Below, piece after piece: positions 41,311-51,366 of a stretch of 64,000 bases of DNA. Under the pieces are notes generated by a model. That model was not told the DNA's origin, made no database searches, and saw only the letters and a program-made list of their open reading frames with translations. A program made the position numbers and the translations under genes. How positions within the stretch are numbered: position 1 is the first letter of the stretch; each line of letters starts with the position of its first letter. The stretch comes from Rhodoferax lithotrophicus (lineage in GTDB: Bacteria > Pseudomonadota > Gammaproteobacteria > Burkholderiales > Burkholderiaceae_C): the NCBI RefSeq assembly GCF_019973615.1, contig NZ_AP024238.1:2935989-2999988 (forward strand), in the 5' to 3' direction.

Positions 41311-44300
41311 TTAGGTATAAGCCTGACCCATCACTTGAGCCTGCTGTAACACCAGCTCCACCGCCGCATCCTGTAAATCCGGCGGATATTTGTACTTGCG
41401 CAGAATACGTTTCACCATCAGCCGCAACTTGGCGCGCACACTTTCGCGCTCTGACCAGTCCACCGTGAGGTTTTGACGCAGGTTTTCGGTCAGCTCATGG
41501 GCGATTTTTTTCAGGGTTTCATCACTCAGCTCGCGCACTGCGGATTCATTGGTTACCAGTGCGTCGTAAAAGCGCACTTCGTCTTCGGTCAGGCCAAGCT
41601 CATCACCCCGCGCAGCGGCTTCGCGGAACTTTTTGGCCATGGCCACCAGCTCTTCCATCACCTGCGCGGTCTCGATGCTTCGGTTTTGGTAACGCGTGAT
41701 GACGTTGGAGAGCATTTCTGAGAACTTTTTGTCCTGCACCACGTTGCTGGCAAAGCGGCTTTTGATTTCGCCCTCCAGCAGTCGCTCCAGCAACTCCACC
41801 GCCAGATTTTTCTCCGGCAAGGCTTTCACCTGGGCCAGAAACTCGTCATCCAGCAGGCCAATGTTAGGCTTGTCCAGGCCGACCGCGTCAAAAATGTCCA
41901 CCACCCGCTCGGACACCACGGCTGAATTGATGATCTGGCGAATCGCCAGCTCACGCTGCTCGTCGGTGCGTTTCCGGGCAGAGGTCTCTTTCTTGGTCAG
42001 GATTACTTTCACACCCTGCATGAAGGCCACTTCTTCCCGCACGGCTTTGGCCTCATCCAGCGTGCAGCACAGGGTGAAGGCACGGCTCATGGCCAAGGCC
42101 GCGTCGGCAAAGCGCTTTTTACCGTCGCGCTGACCTTTGCCGGGTGTGCCAGACTGGATGCCCAGCACATGGTTGGCCGCACCGGCCAGGGTTTTGTGGC
42201 CACCGTTCAGGAAACCGCTGAAATCAAAACCGTGCAGCATGGTGCGCAGCACATCGAGCTTTTCCATCAGCACGCTGTAGGCCTCATGAGCGTCCACCGT
42301 GGGCTTGCCCCGACCTTTGGACTGGGTGTACTCCTTCATGGCGGCCTTGAGCTCATTGCCAATACCGATGTAGTCCACCACCAGGCCGCCTTGTTTGTCT
42401 TTGAACACGCGGTTGACACGGGCAATGGCCTGCATCAGGTTATGGCCCTTCATGGGTTTGTCCACGTACAGGGTGTGTACACAGGGCGCATCAAAGCCGG
42501 TGAGCCACATGTCGCGCACGATCACCAGGCGCAGCGGGTCGGTCGGGTCTTTGAAGCGCTTTTCCAGCCGCTTCTTGGTCTGAGGGCTGTGAATGTGGGG
42601 CCGCAGCAAGGCCTTGTCGCTGGCGGAGCCGGTCATCACAATCTTGACCACACCCTGTTCCGGGTCAGCGTCGTGCCAGTGCGGGCGCAGTTTGACGATT
42701 TCGTTGTACAGGTGCACACAAATGTCGCGGCTCATGGCCACCACCATGGCTTTGCCGGTCTGGGCCTGGTTGCGCTCTTCAAAATGCGCTACCAGGTCAG
42801 CCGCCACGCTGGCCACGCGGGGTTCGGCACCCACGACTTTTTCCAACGCAGCCCAGTGGCTTTTCAGGCGCGACTGGTCACTTTCCTCCTCGTCTTCGGT
42901 CAGCTCGTCCACCTCGTCGTCGATGTGCGCCAGGTCAGCCGCGTTCAGGCTGAGTTTGGCCAGGCGCGATTCGTAATAAATTGCCACCGTGGCCCCGTCT
43001 TCCTTGGCCTGCTGCATGTCATACACATGGATGTAGTCGCCAAACACCGCGCGGGTGTCGTGGTCGGTGCTGCTGACGGGCGTGCCGGTAAAGGCCACAA
43101 AAGTGGCATGGGGCAAGGCATCACGCAGGTGCTGGGCGTAACCGGCCAGGTAGCGCTCACTGGCTTGCGCAGAGGACACTGCGTAGGCTGGTGCCTCAAA
43201 CTCGACCCGGTGCGGAGTGAGCAAACCCTCACCAGTAGCTATTGTTTTTATAGCTGCTTGCGCATTCTGTACCTGTGCTAGAGGGCTATTTTGCTTATAA
43301 CTTTGTTGGCGGGTTTTTATTTTGGCCGCAAAGCCGTATTGCGTGCGGTGCGCCTCGTCTGCAATCACCACCATGTTGTGGCGGTTTGAGAGCACCGGAA
43401 ACAGGTCTTCATCTTCACCCGGCATGAACTTCTGGATGGTGGCAAACACAATGCCGCCGCTGGGCCGGTTGGCCAGCAAGCTGCGTAACTCTTGGCGGGT
43501 ACGGGCCTGCACCGGCTGCTCGCGCAGCAGGTCTTGCGCCAGACTGAACACACCAAACAACTGGCCGTCCAGGTCATTGCGGTCGGTGATCACCACGATG
43601 GTCGGGTTTTTCATCTCCGGCTCTTGCATCACCCGAGCCGCAAAGCAGGTCATGGTGATGCTCTTGCCGCTGCCCTGGGTGTGCCAGACCACACCACCTT
43701 TTTGCGTGCCACCGGCACGGGATGCAGCCACCACCTGCCCAATGGCCAGACGCACGGCGTGAAACTGGTGGTAACCGGCAATTTTCTTGACGATGCCGCC
43801 ATCGTCCTCAAACAGCACAAAGTAGCGCAGGTAGTCCAGCAGGTATGCGGGAGCCAGCACCCCACGCACCAGTGTTTGCAGCTCGTTGAACTCACCCAGC
43901 GGGTCGAGCAGCGTGCCGTCAATGGTGCGCCAGGCCATGAAACGCTCGGCATTGGCTGACAGTGAGCCCATCAGCGCCTGCGTGCCATCGGTGATGACCA
44001 GCACCTCGTTGTACTGGAACACGTCGGGGATCTGGTCTTTGTAGGTCTGGAATTGGTCAAACGCCTTCCAGATATCGGCATTCAGGTCTGCCGGGTTTTT
44101 CAGCTCCAGCAGCACCAGTGGCAGGCCGTTGACAAACAGGATGATGTCGGGGCGGCGGGTGTGGTGCGAGCCTTTGATTGAAAACTGGTTCACCGCCAGC
44201 CATTCGTTGCGCCCGGGATTGGCCCAGTCCACCAGCCGCACAAAATCACCCTGGGTTTGGCCGTCTTTCTGGTACTGCACCGGCACACCCGTGACCAGCA

Positions 44301-44565
44301 GGCGGTGAAAGTGCCGGTTGGCGCTCAGCAGCGCCGGGTGCTCCAAGTCTTGCACCTGCCGCAAAGCGTCTTCACGGGCGGCAGTGGGCACGCCGGGGTT
44401 GAGTTTGAGGATGGCTTCACGCAGGCGAAACGGCAGCAGCACCTGGCGGTAGTGGCTGCGCTCGGGCTGGGGGCCGTCATGGGCGATGTCCGGGCCATAG
44501 AGGTGGGTGTAGCCCACGTCGGCCAGCCAGGCCAGGGTTTCTTGTTCGAGTTGAGATTCGGTCAT
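41311..44565 (-). CDS. hsdR: type I restriction enzyme R subunit
   Basis: HsdR is the DNA-translocating and cutting subunit of a type I restriction system. The 1,084-residue protein has an N-terminal PD-(D/E)xK nuclease domain ([20 protein letters not shown]), a helicase Walker A motif in [11 protein letters not shown] near residue 295, the DEAH motif in [11 protein letters not shown] near residue 403, further SF2 motifs ([28 protein letters not shown]) and a helical C-terminus that binds the methylase. Between the DEAH and TGTP motifs it carries [18 protein letters not shown], encoded by a dispersed repeat (43239-43286). The Fic gene ends 5 nt upstream. Confidence 0.96.
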   Translation of the reverse strand: MTESQLEQETLAWLADVGYTHLYGPDIAHDGPQPERSHYRQVLLPFRLREAILKLNPGVPTAAREDALRQVQDLEHPALLSANRHFHRLLVTGVPVQYQKDGQTQGDFVRLVDWANPGRNEWLAVNQFSIKGSHHTRRPDIILFVNGLPLVLLELKNPADLNADIWKAFDQFQTYKDQIPDVFQYNEVLVITDGTQALMGSLSANAERFMAWRTIDGTLLDPLGEFNELQTLVRGVLAPAYLLDYLRYFVLFEDDGGIVKKIAGYHQFHAVRLAIGQVVAASRAGGTQKGGVVWHTQGSGKSITMTCFAARVMQEPEMKNPTIVVITDRNDLDGQLFGVFSLAQDLLREQPVQARTRQELRSLLANRPSGGIVFATIQKFMPGEDEDLFPVLSNRHNMVVIADEAHRTQYGFAAKIKTRQQSYKQNSPLAQVQNAQAAIKTIATGEGLLTPHRVEFEAPAYAVSSAQASERYLAGYAQHLRDALPHATFVAFTGTPVSSTDHDTRAVFGDYIHVYDMQQAKEDGATVAIYYESRLAKLSLNAADLAHIDDEVDELTEDEEESDQSRLKSHWAALEKVVGAEPRVASVAADLVAHFEERNQAQTGKAMVVAMSRDICVHLYNEIVKLRPHWHDADPEQGVVKIVMTGSASDKALLRPHIHSPQTKKRLEKRFKDPTDPLRLVIVRDMWLTGFDAPCVHTLYVDKPMKGHNLMQAIARVNRVFKDKQGGLVVDYIGIGNELKAAMKEYTQSKGRGKPTVDAHEAYSVLMEKLDVLRTMLHGFDFSGFLNGGHKTLAGAANHVLGIQSGTPGKGQRDGKKRFADAALAMSRAFTLCCTLDEAKAVREEVAFMQGVKVILTKKETSARKRTDEQRELAIRQIINSAVVSERVVDIFDAVGLDKPNIGLLDDEFLAQVKALPEKNLAVELLERLLEGEIKSRFASNVVQDKKFSEMLSNVITRYQNRSIETAQVMEELVAMAKKFREAAARGDELGLTEDEVRFYDALVTNESAVRELSDETLKKIAHELTENLRQNLTVDWSERESVRAKLRLMVKRILRKYKYPPDLQDAAVELVLQQAQVMGQAYT
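43239..43286 (-). repeat. dispersed 48-bp repeat, copy M (inside hsdR)
   Basis: The sense strand reads CCTCTAGC, 13 nt, GCGCAAGCAGCTAT, then AAAAACA and ATAG, in exact 48-bp register and in the same frame as copies A and B. It gives [15 protein letters not shown]. Confidence 0.85.
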
Positions 44566-44570
44566 TGCGG

Positions 44571-45653
44571 TCAGGGCCTCACTGGGGCTTGGCCCTGCAA
44601 GAGCGCGTTCAAGGCAATGTTCACGTAGTAGTTGCTGCGACCTATTTTTTGCTTTTGCACAAACCCACCCTCCGTCAGTGCTTCCAGGTATTTGGTGGCC
44701 GTGATGCGCGATAGCCCCAAGTCCCGCTGCACAAACTCGATTTTGGTGTAGGGGTGCATAAACAGGTTGTTGATCAAGTCCTGGCTGTAGAACTTGTAGC
44801 CCGCGCGAATGCGCTGCTTGTAGTCAAACAGCGTGGTCTTGATCGCCTGCACGGTGGCGATAGTCTGCCCGGCGGTCACTTCGACGGCCTCCAGCAGGTA
44901 CAGCACCCAGTCTTCCCAGGTGTCTTCATCACGCACGGTTTGCAGCAAGCGGTAATAGTCTGCCTTGTGGCGCACGATGTGTTGGCTGAGGTACAGCACG
45001 GGGATGTCCAGCAAGCCTTCTTTGACCAGATACAGCACATTCACAATGCGCCCGGTGCGGCCATTGCCATCGTAGAACGGGTGGATGCTCTCAAACTGGT
45101 GGTGGATCAGCGCCATCTTGATCAAGGGGTCAGCATCAAACAGCTCGGCCTCATTGATGAAGCGCTCCAAACCTCGCATGAGTTCAATGATCTCTGCCGG
45201 GTCTTGGGGCGGGGTGTAAATGGTCTGGCCACCACCATCTTTGAGCGCCGTGCCTGGCAGCTTGCGAAAACCCGCATTGTTGCGCTCCAATTCGCCCTGA
45301 ATCTGGATGATGTGGTTGCAGGTGAGCAAGCCACTGCCTTGCACCTGCTCAAACCCGACCCGCAAGGCCTGGCGGTAACGCAGCACCTCTTTGGCGGCCG
45401 GGTTGGCAAACGACTCAGGCAGCACATCGTCCTTGAACAGCTCGTCGTGGGTGGTGACGATGTTCTCAATCTCGGAGCTGTCCTTGGCCTCTTGCAGCGC
45501 CAACGTGTTGATCAAAATGCCCTGATTGGGAATGGAGGCCGCTACACCCTTCAACTCAGCCAGCTTGCGGCTGCTGCTGGCCAGCTTTTTGAGGATGGCC
45601 GGTGTCTCGAACCGGGCGGGGTTGAGTTGTTCAAGCGGCGTGAGTGCGGACAT
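44571..45653 (-). CDS. Fic-domain AMPylase with C-terminal winged helix
   Basis: A 360-residue Fic protein predicted to transfer AMP from ATP to a target hydroxyl. The complete catalytic motif [12 protein letters not shown] lies around residues 190-205. The N-terminal inhibitory motif SSEIEN (S/T-x-x-x-E-N form) precedes it, as in class II Fic enzymes whose alpha-inh helix blocks ATP. The C-terminus ([20 protein letters not shown]) is a winged helix, suggesting DNA binding or self-regulation. It lies 5 nt upstream of hsdR in the same operon; a role in regulating the restriction system is inference only. Confidence 0.92.
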   Translation of the reverse strand: MSALTPLEQLNPARFETPAILKKLASSSRKLAELKGVAASIPNQGILINTLALQEAKDSSEIENIVTTHDELFKDDVLPESFANPAAKEVLRYRQALRVGFEQVQGSGLLTCNHIIQIQGELERNNAGFRKLPGTALKDGGGQTIYTPPQDPAEIIELMRGLERFINEAELFDADPLIKMALIHHQFESIHPFYDGNGRTGRIVNVLYLVKEGLLDIPVLYLSQHIVRHKADYYRLLQTVRDEDTWEDWVLYLLEAVEVTAGQTIATVQAIKTTLFDYKQRIRAGYKFYSQDLINNLFMHPYTKIEFVQRDLGLSRITATKYLEALTEGGFVQKQKIGRSNYYVNIALNALLQGQAPVRP

Positions 45654-45790
45654 GGGCGAACTTTGAAAGGCTTATGTGTATAGCTATTAAAAAATTCTTT
45701 ACATGATAGTTGCGATGTGTATAGAAAATGCGATTTTTTATACAGATTGCCAATGGTCTGATGCCATCGCGCAACGTTATGCATCAAATT

Positions 45791-45838
45791 GGCCTTTAGC
45801 TCCCGTGGGATTTGCGAAATAAGCAATTAAAAACATAG
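45791..45838 (+). repeat. dispersed 48-bp repeat, copy G
   Basis: GGCCTTTAGC at the left and ATAG at the right in exact 48-bp register, at the AlbA/Fic junction. A partial copy (AGCTATTAAAAA) lies at 45668-45693 in the same gap. Confidence 0.75.
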
Positions 45839-45856
45839 CTATTGGTGACATTGGAC

Positions 45857-47344
45857 TCATGATCTCACCTCCCAGTGCCCGCCTTTGTCGCCACCTATCC
45901 GTTCAATTTGGCCTGCATCGCGTAGTTTTCGGATGGCACGATGGATGGCGCTCTCGGACTTTCCAAGCAGTGCAGCCAGCTCTTGCACGGTGATCTCTGC
46001 ATTGCTTTTCATCGCTTCGAGAATTTGCTCCGGCGTTTTCACTGGCGTTTTCACTGGCGTTTTCACTGGCGTTTCGGTCAAAACGCCACTGAAACCACGC
46101 CCCCAGTTCATCTCCAGTGTGGTCTGCTCAAACGGCTCGAACGAATCCGCCAGACGCACCGCATTCCCCATGTCCTCCCACCCCGAGCGAATTTTGGGCA
46201 AACCAGAGCCCGCCCGTTCCCCCAGATTGATGAACAGAAACATCTGGTGCAAAGTGCGGTTACGGCAGTCACTTGCACCACCCGCCAAAGCTTGTGCTAC
46301 CGGCACGCGCATCATGCCGGGGTTGCGAAACACAAAGCCCGAAGGCTGCTTGACCACCAGCACCGAGGCCCGCCCCGTGTAGTCCGCATGGATAAGCGTG
46401 TTCACCAAAGCCTCACGCAGGGCTTGATGCACAGGCGTGTCATCCACCCGCTCCCCACCCTGCAACACAAAAGGCACCTTCAGGTCTTCGGTCAGCTTGC
46501 GAATCACGCGGCGAAAGAAGTCATACAGATTGCCCGACCAAGCACCATCGGGCACGATGCGATCCAGCCAACGGGTTTGCGACTGCGCATCCGCTGGGCG
46601 CTCCTGGTAATCCAGAAAGTAGAGCCCAAACGCCTCTGTGATCGAAGTCCATTGCCCAAACATCAACAGCCCGGCAGCAGTCAAGCCCACCTCACCACTC
46701 GCGCGGTCTTCGCGCCAACCGCCGATCAGCCGCAAAAACTCGTCGTCGTCCGCGTTCAGCCATGGGTGTCCGGGCCGATGCACGGCAAAGGCATTGCGGT
46801 ACGCGCGCAAGCTGTCTGCATCCAGGTCGCGCATGCCAAATTTGTCCAGAATTCGCGCATCGCGGCTGTCCTCCATCTGCTCGGCCAGCATGCGCTTCAC
46901 CGTTTCGTCGTCACACTTGCGGTCGCCGTCATTCAGGCGGCGGTAAGTGTTGCCCAAGGGCTGGCCGTGCAAGAACACCGGTTTTTGCTTGCGCGTGGCT
47001 TGGGGGATAGTGATGGCCAGAATGGTCTTGTCGTCCACCACCAACTCTTGCACGTCAGCATCACTCAGCAGATTGACACTGACCTTGGCCGGGTTGTTCA
47101 GGTTGTTGAACAGGTCAGTCCTCAGCTTGGCGGCATGGCTCAGACCTGCCATACTGAACGCGCCGTCTTTCTCGCGCACGCCCAGCAACACTACACCACC
47201 GTGGGCATTGGCCATGGCGGAATAGCTAGACCAGAAGTCTTTGGGAATTTCGCCCTGGCCGTTCTGACCTTGGGCCAGCTTACATTCCATAGCAACGGAC
47301 TCACGCAGTAGCGACAAGTCTTCCACGGTCTTCAAATCAAACAT
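45857..47344 (-). CDS. AlbA/Schlafen-type ATP-binding transcriptional regulator
   Basis: A 495-residue protein with an N-terminal AlbA_2 (Schlafen-like) domain (ESVAMECKLAQGQNGQGEIP; MANAHGGVVLLGVREKDG), a GHKL-like ATP-binding domain (REALVNTLIHADYTGRAS; GERAGSGLPKIRSGW) and a C-terminal winged helix (ITVQELAALLGKSESAIHRA). This set is common in restriction and defence loci, where the role is unclear and probably regulatory. A TPVK linker is encoded by 12-bp tandem repeats. I use the ATG at 47344, with GGAGG seven nt upstream, rather than the ATG at 47362. Confidence 0.85.
   Translation of the reverse strand: MFDLKTVEDLSLLRESVAMECKLAQGQNGQGEIPKDFWSSYSAMANAHGGVVLLGVREKDGAFSMAGLSHAAKLRTDLFNNLNNPAKVSVNLLSDADVQELVVDDKTILAITIPQATRKQKPVFLHGQPLGNTYRRLNDGDRKCDDETVKRMLAEQMEDSRDARILDKFGMRDLDADSLRAYRNAFAVHRPGHPWLNADDDEFLRLIGGWREDRASGEVGLTAAGLLMFGQWTSITEAFGLYFLDYQERPADAQSQTRWLDRIVPDGAWSGNLYDFFRRVIRKLTEDLKVPFVLQGGERVDDTPVHQALREALVNTLIHADYTGRASVLVVKQPSGFVFRNPGMMRVPVAQALAGGASDCRNRTLHQMFLFINLGERAGSGLPKIRSGWEDMGNAVRLADSFEPFEQTTLEMNWGRGFSGVLTETPVKTPVKTPVKTPEQILEAMKSNAEITVQELAALLGKSESAIHRAIRKLRDAGQIERIGGDKGGHWEVRS
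46032..46075 (-). repeat. 12-bp tandem repeat in the AlbA-type gene
   Basis: Unit GGCGTTTTCACT, about 3.5 copies, encoding KTPVKTPVKTPVKTP between the ATPase and winged-helix domains. The unit length keeps frame, so copy-number change would alter linker length only. Confidence 0.85.
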
Positions 47345-47389
47345 CAATATGCCTCCAGCCATGTTTGCTTCTGTATTTGTGCATAAATT

Positions 47390-47437
47390 AGTCTGTAGCC
47401 TTCTTTTTATATGCGTTAACAGCTACTAAAAACATAG
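47390..47437 (+). repeat. dispersed 48-bp repeat, copy H
   Basis: AGTCTGTAGCC at the left, AGCTACTAAAAACATAG at the right, 48-bp register, in the DUF3800/AlbA gap. Confidence 0.7.
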
Positions 47438-47487
47438 TTTGTACAAGATACTTCCATCGGTTGATCATCGTTGGGTTAAACTCATGC

Positions 47488-48396
47488 TCAAGTGGATTGG
47501 GGGTTCTCGATCGGCGTTATAGCCTCGGTGGGTTCATCGGGGCTTTTCGCTTTCTGGGGTGGGTAAACCATCAAGCCCACGTTCTCAAAACCACTGCCCA
47601 CGTGTGCACGCCCGCCATCGCAGTAAAACTTGCGCTTCAGCAGGTCAAACGCCTGGTTCTGCTGTGCCGGGCGAATGTAATTCAGTCCAATGGGCCTAGC
47701 TACCAAGTCTGCCAACTGCAAGCCCGCCAGATTGGTCTTCTTGTCAGCAAAAACAATATCGAATGGAAGTCGTCTGCTTCCAAGAGCGCTGCCATCGCGA
47801 ATCCTACGAAACTCCAATTCCAGCTCCCTATCTTCCTTTTTGCCTCTGCACTCCACCACCAAATGCGTTAGCAGATGGTCTTGCTTTTTCTCTGCCAAAA
47901 ATCCCCGCAAAGCCTCCAGACAAATATCCAAAGCAATGTGATACGGATTGGTCGATGCCCCTTCGCTTTTGCCCATGCGCGCCTTGTCCACCACACAGGC
48001 AATCAGGATGAAATTGCTGGTATCCATGATGGCCGACAGTTGCCCTACGAATTCAAGCCGGATGGGCAAGCGGTTCAGAAAAGCAAACTCACCCTTTTGC
48101 TTGCGAATGTCATGCTCGTGAAGCACCACGCTGTCGTGACCAAAGTAGTTGAACTTCAACTTCTCGACGGCAGGGATAATTTTTTCGGCATAGTGCCGTT
48201 TATGAATTACACACAAAGCCAGCACAAACACCGGAAAGTCCGGATTGATGCTGGCCAGTGAATGGTCGCCGCTTTCGTCTACATAGACCACGTAATCACT
48301 GAATCGTGTTTCTGGGTTGTCTGTCGGTGGGCTTTCTAGCGGAGAAGTCTCAGCCACTTCAAAAAGCGCGTATTGGGTGCCTGGTTTTGTGGTCAT
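47488..48396 (-). CDS. DUF3800 domain protein
   Basis: A 302-residue protein with the DUF3800 hallmarks: the acidic VVYVDESGDHSLAS near residue 38 and VFADKKTNLAGLQLADLVAR near residue 230, spaced like an RNase H-like metal site. DUF3800 proteins are frequent in restriction and phage-defence clusters; their activity is not established, and nuclease activity is only suspected. It is flanked on both sides by dispersed-repeat copies, which suggests insertion as a module between hsdS and the AlbA gene. Confidence 0.85.
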   Translation of the reverse strand: MTTKPGTQYALFEVAETSPLESPPTDNPETRFSDYVVYVDESGDHSLASINPDFPVFVLALCVIHKRHYAEKIIPAVEKLKFNYFGHDSVVLHEHDIRKQKGEFAFLNRLPIRLEFVGQLSAIMDTSNFILIACVVDKARMGKSEGASTNPYHIALDICLEALRGFLAEKKQDHLLTHLVVECRGKKEDRELELEFRRIRDGSALGSRRLPFDIVFADKKTNLAGLQLADLVARPIGLNYIRPAQQNQAFDLLKRKFYCDGGRAHVGSGFENVGLMVYPPQKAKSPDEPTEAITPIENPQST

Positions 48397-48457
48397 GAGG
48401 TTCTCTTTATTCGTCTTGCTTGGCTGGTGGTTTGGCTAGGCGCTTGTTCATTAAATC

Positions 48458-48505
48458 GGCCTGTAGCCCTTGTTGAATGTGCGCAAGCAGCTATTAAATA
48501 CATAG
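48458..48505 (+). repeat. dispersed 48-bp repeat, copy I
   Basis: The best intergenic copy: GGCCTGTAGCCCTT, then GCGCAAGCAGCTATTAAA and ATAG, exactly 48 bp, in the hsdS/DUF3800 gap. Confidence 0.85.
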
Positions 48506-48523
48506 TTATTGTGGAGGCTGGGT

Positions 48524-49870
48524 TCATGCCAGCGCATCCTCTGCGGCGGACTGCGCCTCTGGCAGGCGCAACTGACCCGAGATCAGGCGCGGGAGCAGGG
48601 TGTCGCGCAGGGTGGCTAGGGTTTGGGCTTGTTTCTCGTTCTCGATCAGCCGATCAAACAAAGCACCCGCAACGGTTGCAAATACCTGCACCACTTCTGG
48701 CGACGGCAGTAATGCCGGAATAGGCCGAAACGCCTTTTTGCTGATCTCCATGAAAGTCGAGCCATTGGCGCGGCCTTTGATGTTTTCCATGTTTTGACGG
48801 CACCAAAACAGCATGTACAAAGGCGGCAACAAGCCGCCGGGCGGCATCGCGATGTAGCCTTGGTTGATCGCCAGCGAGACTTGCGCCAACGCCAGATAGC
48901 CAATGGGTGCGCGGGATGACAAAAGCAAAGTGCCAATGGGCAGCGCGCCAGAACCGATCTTGGCTAGGCCTTGATCGCTGAGTTTGCGTTCAGTGTCCAG
49001 CAGCACCGGCGCAGCAATGCCCGACAGGTCTTTCGGTGTTGTCCAGCAGTGGATTGCCGGTTCCCAATAGGCGGGGTTCTTGGTGTCCGGGGTTGCGCCG
49101 CCGACAGCTTCAACCGCATCGCCAATTGGCAGAACCCGCCACCCTCTCGGCACCAAGCCCAGCTCCGATTCCTCGAAGCTGTCGGGAAACAGCCGGGCGG
49201 TGGCCTCATCCATGCCTTCGGGGGCGCGGCCTTCCAGCTTGGCGCGTACCGGGTCGAAATCGACAAACCACGACTTGAACAGCGCCTGGGCGATGGCTTC
49301 CAGCGTGGCATTGGTTTCGCGCAGCAGGGTGATGCGGTCGTCGAGGGTTCCAAAAAGACGAGCGAGACTTCTTTGTTCTTCAATGCCCGGCAACGTAATC
49401 GGAAGCCCTTTGATAATGTCCGTGTTTAGATTCGGCATGACCGCACCAACCGCGTGTGTTCTCAGCCAGATATACGCGGCCTCGCTGGACAGAAACATCG
49501 CTAGGTAGTTGGGGTCAACTCGCGGGCTTTGAATTCGCAGCAATAAAGCGCCAGTGCCACAAAGCGCACCCTCAAATCGCTCATCAATGATTGCGGACAG
49601 GCCGGTAGCTTGAGCGCCGCGACGGGCAAACAGAATGTCTCCGAGTCGTAGGCGGTGTCTTGCGAGTCCAGCGGCCTTCATTGAATCCACTTGGGGCACT
49701 GCAATGTCGAGAATGCGTCCGCGCCCGATGGCTTCTGTCGGGATCACCGCAGTACCTGCAGTAACGTAATCATGGCTATGCAACTGCGAGCCGAATGGGC
49801 CAGTTTGAACAGTAGCCTCTCCCTTACGCACCAATTCACCGATGGTGAGCGTGACCCACTCCGCACTCAT
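48524..49870 (-). CDS. hsdS: type I restriction-modification specificity subunit
   Basis: HsdS recognises the split DNA target for both methylation and restriction. The 448-residue protein has two target-recognition domains (the first starting WVTLTIGELVRKGEAT; the second starting GWRVLPIGDAVEAVGGATPD), each followed by a conserved helical spacer (LPGIEEQRSLARLFGTLDDR; LPSPEVVQVFATVAGALFDR). The target sequence cannot be predicted here. Its ATG overlaps the DUF1016 stop (ATGA). hsdR is not adjacent but lies about 4 kb further downstream. Confidence 0.94.
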   Translation of the reverse strand: MSAEWVTLTIGELVRKGEATVQTGPFGSQLHSHDYVTAGTAVIPTEAIGRGRILDIAVPQVDSMKAAGLARHRLRLGDILFARRGAQATGLSAIIDERFEGALCGTGALLLRIQSPRVDPNYLAMFLSSEAAYIWLRTHAVGAVMPNLNTDIIKGLPITLPGIEEQRSLARLFGTLDDRITLLRETNATLEAIAQALFKSWFVDFDPVRAKLEGRAPEGMDEATARLFPDSFEESELGLVPRGWRVLPIGDAVEAVGGATPDTKNPAYWEPAIHCWTTPKDLSGIAAPVLLDTERKLSDQGLAKIGSGALPIGTLLLSSRAPIGYLALAQVSLAINQGYIAMPPGGLLPPLYMLFWCRQNMENIKGRANGSTFMEISKKAFRPIPALLPSPEVVQVFATVAGALFDRLIENEKQAQTLATLRDTLLPRLISGQLRLPEAQSAAEDALA

Positions 49871-50988
49871 ACCCCCTCCCCCTCAAACCCATCCGACTCC
49901 AACGCCCAGCCTGCCAAACGTTCCGCGATCTGTTCCGGGCTGGGCAACTCGCCCTGAAAGTTGGCGGGCAGTTGTGGGGTGACGGTGTAGGTGGCAATGC
50001 CCAGCGGGCGGGTCATGGTGCGCAGAGCGTATTCCACCATCGTGCGCGTCTTGCTGCGGCAAATCACGATGCCAATGGGCGGGTTTTCGCCATCCACGCG
50101 GTGATGCTGGTCGAGCTGATCCAGATAGAACTCGATTTGCCCCTTGTGCTCGGGTTTGAACTCGCCAATCTTCAATTCAATCGCCACCAGGCAGCGCAGC
50201 CGCCGGTGAAACAGCAGCAGGTCGATAAAGTAGTCGCGGCCATCACTTTCCAGCTTGAACTGGTTGCCGACAAAGGTGAACGCACCACCCATTTCTGCCA
50301 GAAAACCGCGCAGGTTGGCCACCAGTGATAACTCCAGTTCGCGTTCGGAATGCTGTTCGGCCAGCCCCACAAAATCAAAGGTGTAGTGGTCTTTGATGGC
50401 CAGCATGGCCTGCGCCTTGATGCCCTCAGGCACGGCTGCGTCAAAGTTGGTCTGCCCCAGCAGGTATTGGCGGTAGCTGTGGTTGTCCAGTTGATGCTGC
50501 AGCACGTTTTTTGACCAGCCAAAGCGGGCGGTGGCACGCAGGTAAAACTCGCGCTCCAGGTCGTCTTTGCAGCGTGCCATGATGAGCAGGTTTTTGGCCC
50601 AACTGATTTCTGCAACCAGTGGTTGCAGTTTTGGCTTGTCGGCATAGTCACGGAAAAAGTTCAGCATATTCCAAATGTTGCGTGCTGAAAACCCGTTGCG
50701 CCCCGGAAACTCTGCCTGTAAATCCCGCGCCAAATTCTCCACCACGGCTTTGCCCCAGCCCAATGTGGCTTGGCGTTGGCTGATGTTTTCACCCAGCCAC
50801 CAGTAAAGCGCCAGCATCTCGCTGTTGACAGCCCGCAATGCCTGGCGCTGGCGCTGGCGAATTTCGGTTTTGACTTCCCGCAAAAAGTCAGCGTAACCGG
50901 ATGGCTTTGCCGCGTTTGGCTGCGTCGCTGCCAATGGTGCGGGTGTTGTCGGCGCTTTCTCAACCGCCTTGTTTTTGCTTGTGCTCAT
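49867..50988 (-). CDS. DUF1016 (YhcG-type) PD-(D/E)xK nuclease-like protein
   Basis: A 373-residue protein with the DUF1016 N-terminal region (YWWLGENISQRQATLGWGKA; ARNIWNMLNFFRDY) and a C-terminal PD-(D/E)xK fold with Asp in RDYFIDLLLFHRRL and the ELK motif in LVAIELKIGEFKPEH. Family members are predicted nucleases and are often linked to type I restriction loci. It overlaps the start of hsdS by 4 nt and its own start overlaps the upstream small gene by 4 nt, so the three are translationally coupled. Confidence 0.92.
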   Translation of the reverse strand: MSTSKNKAVEKAPTTPAPLAATQPNAAKPSGYADFLREVKTEIRQRQRQALRAVNSEMLALYWWLGENISQRQATLGWGKAVVENLARDLQAEFPGRNGFSARNIWNMLNFFRDYADKPKLQPLVAEISWAKNLLIMARCKDDLEREFYLRATARFGWSKNVLQHQLDNHSYRQYLLGQTNFDAAVPEGIKAQAMLAIKDHYTFDFVGLAEQHSERELELSLVANLRGFLAEMGGAFTFVGNQFKLESDGRDYFIDLLLFHRRLRCLVAIELKIGEFKPEHKGQIEFYLDQLDQHHRVDGENPPIGIVICRSKTRTMVEYALRTMTRPLGIATYTVTPQLPANFQGELPSPEQIAERLAGWALESDGFEGEGV

Positions 50989-51287
50989 ACGGACGCGCTT
51001 TCGTGTTCAGCTTCATCGGGCGTGTCCCACATCTCCCGGTACGCATAGACATAGTCAGCCGTAGCCGCTGGATCAATGCCGTAGTAATAGCGGCACAGCC
51101 GTTTGAACACCAGCAGCATGTCCGGGTCGCAGCAAAAACCGAGCATGTGGTCAAGCTGATGCTCGATGCGACGGGTGTCTTGCGCACCGCTTTGGATGAT
51201 GGCATCCACTTCTTCGTTGGCGGCTTGGATGGCTTGGTGGAACAGTGCCGATATTTGTCCGGCCAATTGGTGCAGGTTGTCGGTCAT
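50985..51287 (-). CDS. hypothetical small protein in hsd operon
   Basis: A 100-residue acidic protein. The N-terminus (LHQLAGQISALFHQAIQAAN) is helical and there is a tyrosine-rich segment (RLCRYYYGIDPAATADYVYA). I do not recognise a family. AGGAAG about 8 nt before the ATG and 4-nt overlap with the DUF1016 start support real coding. Its size and coupling suggest an accessory or antitoxin-like partner of the DUF1016 protein, which is inference. Confidence 0.75.
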   Translation of the reverse strand: MTDNLHQLAGQISALFHQAIQAANEEVDAIIQSGAQDTRRIEHQLDHMLGFCCDPDMLLVFKRLCRYYYGIDPAATADYVYAYREMWDTPDEAEHESASV

Positions 51288-51366
51288 GGGACACTTCCTG
51301 TAGTTGTACTTATCGCGTGACCACGCGGGCTGCAGAGTATTTGGGCAACGGCCTGTTGCCCAAATC

